DNA from: Corinectria fuckeliana
Lineage: Eukaryota; Ascomycota; Sordariomycetes; Hypocreales; Nectriaceae
Reading direction: 5' to 3'
DNA length: 64,000 nt
NCBI GenBank assembly: GCA_019137255.1
Contig: WPDH01000085.1
Location: forward strand, 62,001 to 126,000
The translations under genes were made by a program, and so were the position numbers. Within the stretch, counting starts at the first letter, position 1. Every line of letters starts with the position of its first letter. The notes beneath the pieces are model-generated. The model searched no databases. It was not told the DNA's origin and worked only from the letters and a program-made list of their open reading frames with translations. Shown in pieces: positions 59,291 to 64,000 of this stretch.

Positions 59291-60939
59291 TAACTTTTAG
59301 ACACGCCTCTAGATAAGGTTTACCCTATCACACAGCTAATTTACTAGCCTGAGAGGGAAAGAAACATCTTTTTAGCGTCTAATCCCTATCCTCGAGGGTG
59401 GTTTTGTGACCCTTTGTCTTTTGGAAACATCGAGCCGATCAGGGCATTAGTCAACCCTCTTCGGATACGGTCGGAGAAGCATGTAGGTATGTAGGTACCT
59501 TATGAATCCCTCGGCCATCAGCTGTCCCCAATTCATTCAACTGTACGCAGCGGTCTTGTTGTCTCCTTGCTCGATCTCGATCCGCGGAATATTTGTGCTG
59601 ATTTGTCACTAATACAGGCCTCTCGCTCTTCGTTTAAGGTACCTAGTGAACTCACATTGTTCGGGTTCGTTCGTACCTTAACTTTAACGTACTTAATGTA
59701 ACATCGACACTCGCGTGCATTGTATGAATAAAACCCACATCGTTGAAATGAATTCGACAAAGAACTGAACCATGCAATTGGATCGGCAATTGCATGATAC
59801 ATGTCAGAAACAATCAATCCTCGACCTCGCTTCATCCAGACTTGCTATCGTACTACCTATTATATCGATACACGCTATCGCGCCGTCTTCCTACAGACCC
59901 CACGGCGCCTCACAAGACGCCCAGTAATCCGGCCCCCTCTAACGGAAGCGGCCCCAACGACGAACGAGCCGTCATTATCAATGGAAGCGAAAGACCAGAC
60001 CAGAAGGCCCAACGAGTGCAAGCCCAGGCCTAGGCCTAGTAGCTTAAGTACGAAGTAAAGCCAACTGGAACCTCGAGCTGCGACCGGCACACACCACTGT
60101 TGCCCGCCAACACGCCCGCTAGCCATCACCCCTGAACGTGATCGCCCACCGAACCACGCCCCCGTTGGTGGCCCTTGTCACCAACCTAGGTACCCAGGCA
60201 CTCCTAACAACCCACGCCTAATTAACCCACGGACGCTTACCTTACCACCTACTTCTTGCTACTACGTAGAACTTACTCACGCCCTCAAGTGTGCACCACG
60301 CCCACTACATCAGCACACCTGGTAGCTCAGCTGCTGCTAGCTACTAGGTACCTAGGGGGGGGGCGGGGGGGCCCAAACGGACGCTCGGGCGCCTCCCTAA
60401 CCATCACCTGAACGGCTGTTAGGCCTAGCTCCAACCCCCGCAGAGGAGTCGAGGGTCCTCCCACCCCTGACGCCTCGTTCGCTTTCGTCCTTGTCCGCCC
60501 TGTCTCGCGTTCTGGAGTCTCTGCTTTCTGCCGTTTCTCTCTCCCGTCAAACCCCGTGCTACAAGCGTACTTGCCTGGTGTCTGCCTGTGTCTGGTCTGT
60601 GCCTGTATCGAGGCTCAGGGTCTCCCCAACCGCTCTCTCTCCCGTCTCCCGTTCCCGTCTCCCGTCTTCTCCCTCCTCCCCCTTGCATCGTTGGCTCGAG
60701 CACGACTCTCTCTCCGCCGTACCATTTTATTCTACCTGCATTATACCACAAAGCTTTCGTCCCTTTCTCTTTTCCTCGTCGACTGCTTGCTGCCTTCGTC
60801 TTGACTTGCTCATTGCTCGTTCCTCGTCCGTCTCGCCGTCTCGTCTTGCCCCGTCGGAACTTTGACCCCCACTACCACCTCTCGAGCGCTTCGCCTTATC
60901 AGTCCAGAACACAATTCAACACCACCTCCTGCTTACTCA
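59291..60939. other. Intergenic region and promoter of the URC4 gene
   Basis: Composition returns to normal at about 59290. There is a G9-C-G7 run at 60355-60371 and a strongly CT-rich stretch at about 60470-60880 just before the start codon, typical of fungal promoters and leaders. Palindromes ACCTAGGT (60184-60191) and CTACGTAG (60262-60269) are present. No gene seen. Confidence 0.55.
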
Positions 60940-62852
60940 ATGATGGGCCTCTTCTCTCGCAAAGAGAAGGCCCCAAAGGCCGAGCCCGCCCTCAACACCA
61001 ACCAGTCCAATGCCAGCGTCAACTCGCATTCCTCCAGTCTGAGGTCGCCTCCGGGCGCCGGGCGCAATCCGCTCAACCGCTCCTCCGCCGCCAGCACCTC
61101 GCCGGGCACTCCATTGACGCCCATTACGCCCGTCAAGCTCCCCAAGATCGACCTCCCCCGACCTCCCGACCCTCAACTGGACCCTGCTGGCTACCTGCGA
61201 AGTCTAGGCGCCGTGAGAGAACGCAGCAAGATCGTCACGGACAAGGCCTTTCGCAATGACCTCCGACACTTCGATGTCGACATGAACAAGTTTCCCGATG
61301 TTGTGACTTTTGTGTCTGGTATTATCAAGGTACGTTATATGCTGTGGCTCTGTTTTGCGCAACTCGCGTAAACCATTGGCAAAGTTGAGAAACTCGATAA
61401 GCAGAAGCCAAGCCAGCCCATAGGTTTGGCTGCTTCTACCTCAGCGAGGAGCATTGCCGCTGACATTGCGCCTACAGAGAGATTACGATGCCCCCTTCAC
61501 CAGCATCCCTCCCCACGGCAGATATCAACATTTCGCCGTCGGTGGTCGAGACCGCATTGCCCAGCTCCTGTCTACCTGGCCTGACACTGTCGATAACACT
61601 GAGCGGTGCCGTCGCCTGATTGACCTGTTTCTCATCAGCGTCTTGCTAGACGCCGGAGCTGGTACCACTTGGTCCTACAAGAGTAACGAAAACGGGCGCA
61701 TATACCGACGATCAGAGGGTATTGCTGTGGCGAGCTTGGAGATGTTCAAAGCTGTAAGTAGCTGACTCGAGCCTCTGTCCGACTCGAGCACGACAGCTGA
61801 CTCGCTTCAAGGGACTGTTCTCCGGAAACCCCAGCAACAAGTTCCAAGTCGATAAGGAGGGTCTGCAGGATCTGACTCTTGCGCAACTTGCCTCCAGTCT
61901 CCAGTCGAGGCCCGGCAACGAGATGGCCGGCCTCGAGGGCCGCACTGATATGCTAGTGCGGTTAGCCGGTGCTCTCCGCGACAAGGTCGACTACTTTGGC
62001 CCCGATGGCCGGCCTGGAAACATGATTGGTGAGTCGCGACAGATGATCTCCAGCTTTCCCATGTGCTAATGCGCCCTAGATCATCTCCTTGGTCACCCCT
62101 CCACCCAGGCTTCCTCGATGCTTATCGTTCCTCTCCCCGTCCTCTGGAACGTCTTGATGACCGGCCTCTCCCCGATCTGGCCCCAGTCTCGGACCGCCAT
62201 CAACGGTGTCTCCTTGGGCGACGCCTGGCCATGCCAGTCCATGCCTCAGCCGGGCGGCTCCGCTAAGGTGTCCGCTTTCCCCAATAGCACCAACGCTGCT
62301 GCTTGGGAGTCCATTCTGCCTTTCCACAAGCTCACTCAGTGGCTCACCTACTCTCTCATGCAGCCCATGCAATCCCTGCTGAAAATGCACTTTGCCGGCA
62401 CCGAACTGCTCACCGGCCTGCCCGAGTACCGAAACGGCGGTCTCTTTGTGGACCTGGGCGTTTTGACGCTGAAGAAGGACGATGCGGAGCGTGGTCTTCA
62501 GAACTACACGGACTGGTGCCGCCGCACAAATGCCAGTGGCGTTGAGGTTGCACCCATGTTTGAGCCTAGTGACGATGTCATCGTTGAGTGGAGAGGTGTC
62601 ACAGTCGGTTTCCTAGACAGGCTTGCTGCTGAGGTGAACACGGCGCTCAAGACAGACCTGGCTGGTCACGAGTTGACCTTGGCGCAGCTGTTGGAAGCTG
62701 GAAGCTGGAGGGTACGATTCTACTCACTCCCCTTCCTGTTTCCAGACCCAAGGCTAACAAATTCGCAGGGTGGCCGCGAGATTGCCGAGATTAACCGACC
62801 TAATACGAAAGAGCCTCCGATTCTGATTGAGAGTGACGGAACCGTCTTTTAA
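60940..62852 (+). CDS. URC4: URC4/DUF1688 family protein (uracil catabolism)
   Basis: Five exons: 60940-61329, 61478-61753, 61812-62028, 62080-62711 and 62769-62852, 532 residues. All four introns (148, 58, 51 and 57 nt) have good donors, CTGAC/CTAA-type branch points and YAG or AAG acceptors. Conserved DUF1688 blocks: YLRSLGAVRERSKIV, PPHGRYQHFAVGGRDRI, LISVLLDAGAGTTWSY, RRSEGIAVASLEMF, NEMAGLEGRTDMLVRL, GRPGNM, and a long C-terminal region with FHKLTQWLTYSLMQPM, ELLTGLPEYRNGGLFVDLGVL and PSDDVIVEWR. URC4 is required for the pyrimidine-degradation pathway found in the yeast Lachancea kluyveri; its biochemical activity is not established. The first 75 residues are disordered. Two adjacent ATGs (60940, 60943) are both possible starts. 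An in-frame ATG at 60862 is less likely. Confidence 0.92.
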
Positions 62853-63621
62853 TGTTTAAACCAATGAGGGGGATTCGTGTTGGTGAAGGTTCAACGCAAG
62901 AATCATGATGGAACACGAGGGCATCAGAATAGAACAAAGAGTAGAGAGGGTGGTATTTCATGGAAGAGGCATGGCTTTTTATCTTCCTTGTGGAAGCACC
63001 ATGGAGCATTTCAGAGACATATATTCTTTACATCCCCCAGGCCCCAACGGGAAAACGGGGGCCTCAAAAGTGGCATGGCAAAGGCGGACGGGGGGCCCGC
63101 TGTATTAGGTACTTGCGCTATTCGGGATCCTGCAAACGAGTCAGAAGGTGCTGTTCGCAGCTTTGGATCAATTGGAGACGTCCATGTTCATAAGGGGTTG
63201 CTTTTTGCGGCTGACGTTTGTTTGACTAGAATTTGGATGTACCTAATCTCAATACCTCCCAATTTTCAACAACAAATAATCAAGGCTTTGAGGGTGGAAG
63301 TTTCCCAGGTCTATTACATGGTACAGCCGTACATGTACATCCTTCGTCATATCTCGCGCCAAAGGGGAGCTGTTTCTCCACGTGCCCCGATCCCCATGCC
63401 TCTAATTGTACAATTGAAAACCCCGTCCAGTCCGGGAGCCGGGAGATGCTTTCCAAGCAATCCCGCGGGTTTTCCTCGTCTCTTCCAACCGCCCGCTCGC
63501 TATATATTTACAGACCCATGCCGCCTCTTTTGGATTCTCTTCACTGCCCCTTGTAAACCTCAGTCGTCGCATCGTCGCTTGCGTGGTTTTTAGAATGGTA
63601 CAGGCGGGAATGTTGTCATCT
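62853..63621. other. Intergenic, convergent 3' ends
   Basis: About 770 bp between the URC4 stop and the stop of the right-edge gene. A plus-strand frame at 62877-63593 has no domain and overlaps frames in other phases. Probably two 3' UTRs. Confidence 0.55.
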
Positions 63622-64000
63622 CTACTGGCTCTTGTACTTCTTTTGGAACTCGTCGCGCTCAAGCTGCCGCCGCATGTCCTCGAGCTTGCGCATCGTCTCC
63701 TTGCGCTTCTTCTCGGCACGCTCCGCCTCGGTCCCGGCGTAGTTGCCAGTGTAGCTGCCGACTTGGTCTGAGACACCCTTTTTCATGTCGTTGAGGTTGT
63801 TGGTGAGGCGCTCGCGGAGGCCGGTGATGCCGGGGCTAGTCGGGCGGGGTGCCTCGTACTTGACCTCCTGCACTTCGAGGATGGGCAGGCCAACGATGCG
63901 GCGGACCGTCTTGTTGTTGAGAATTAGGGCCTGGAGGAGGGTGGCAAGACCGGTCGAAACCATCATGAGGTTGACACCGGCGGAGAGGAACGTGGTGCCG
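63622..64000 (-). CDS. C-terminal fragment, possibly Oxa1/Cox18-like membrane insertase
   Basis: The frame is open to the right edge and ends at the stop at 63624-63622, so only the last 125 residues are seen. It begins with a hydrophobic helix (TTFLSAGVNLMMVSTGLATL), then LLQALILNNKTVRRIVGLPIL. A last membrane segment followed by VRRxxGIP-type sequence is what the end of the YidC/Oxa1/Cox18 insertase domain looks like. The remainder is hydrophilic, with a highly charged coiled-coil tail (AERAEKKRKETMRKLEDMRR), as in mitochondrial Oxa1 proteins that bind the ribosome. The assignment rests on a short segment, so another mitochondrial membrane protein is possible. No intron is needed in the visible part. 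Confidence 0.6.
   Translation of the reverse strand, partial: GTTFLSAGVNLMMVSTGLATLLQALILNNKTVRRIVGLPILEVQEVKYEAPRPTSPGITGLRERLTNNLNDMKKGVSDQVGSYTGNYAGTEAERAEKKRKETMRKLEDMRRQLERDEFQKKYKSQ

Overview
This is nuclear DNA from a filamentous ascomycete (Pezizomycotina, most likely a Sordariomycete). Genes are GC-rich and monocistronic. They carry short introns (about 50-200 nt) with GTRNGT donors, CTAAC/CTGAC branch points and YAG acceptors. Several gene families are typical of filamentous fungi (HapX, a KDM5 demethylase with JmjN/ARID/PHD domains, a URC4/DUF1688 protein). Two AT-rich islands look like the product of repeat-induced point mutation (RIP). I cannot name the genus.

Layout. (1) 1-4203, minus: a very large single-exon gene running off the left edge (Ras-GAP-like segment, family not settled), with a long gene-free leader and promoter up to about 7.5 kb. 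(2) About 7556-15190: an AT-rich island. Its main content is a RIP-degraded Helitron whose Rep/helicase frame can be followed without an indel from about 8520 to its stop at 12660. (3) 17247-19100, minus: HapX, the iron regulator. (4) 22969-26364: COG2 (+), mitochondrial ribosomal protein L1 (-) and a secreted SurE-type phosphatase (-). (5) 30076-31172, minus: a bZIP factor. (6) 32852-36485: TAF11 (-) and GTP cyclohydrolase I (+), divergent, separated by a 664-bp promoter. (7) 36486-42192, minus: a six-exon KDM5 histone demethylase. (8) 44751-49428: SLX1 (-), SF3a60/Prp9 (-) and FAL1/eIF4A3 (+); the last two are divergent. (9) 49429-55460: about 6 kb with no convincing gene. (10) About 55461-59290: a second AT-rich island with a degraded PIF/Harbinger-type DDE transposase (-) and a degraded companion frame (+). 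(11) 60940-62852: a URC4/DUF1688 gene (+). At the right edge (-) is the C-terminal end of a membrane-associated protein, possibly Oxa1/Cox18-like.

The conserved genes are mostly housekeeping: transcription (TAF11, KDM5, HapX, bZIP), RNA processing (Prp9, FAL1), DNA repair (SLX1), Golgi tethering (COG2), mitochondrial translation (MRPL1) and pterin/folate synthesis. They do not form a biosynthetic cluster. The least ordinary content is in the two islands, where dead transposon genes can still be read through their RIP mutations. I found no tRNA, rRNA, CRISPR array or new defence system.

All gene models below were spliced by eye. Junctions were accepted only where splice signals, reading phase and family conservation agreed.
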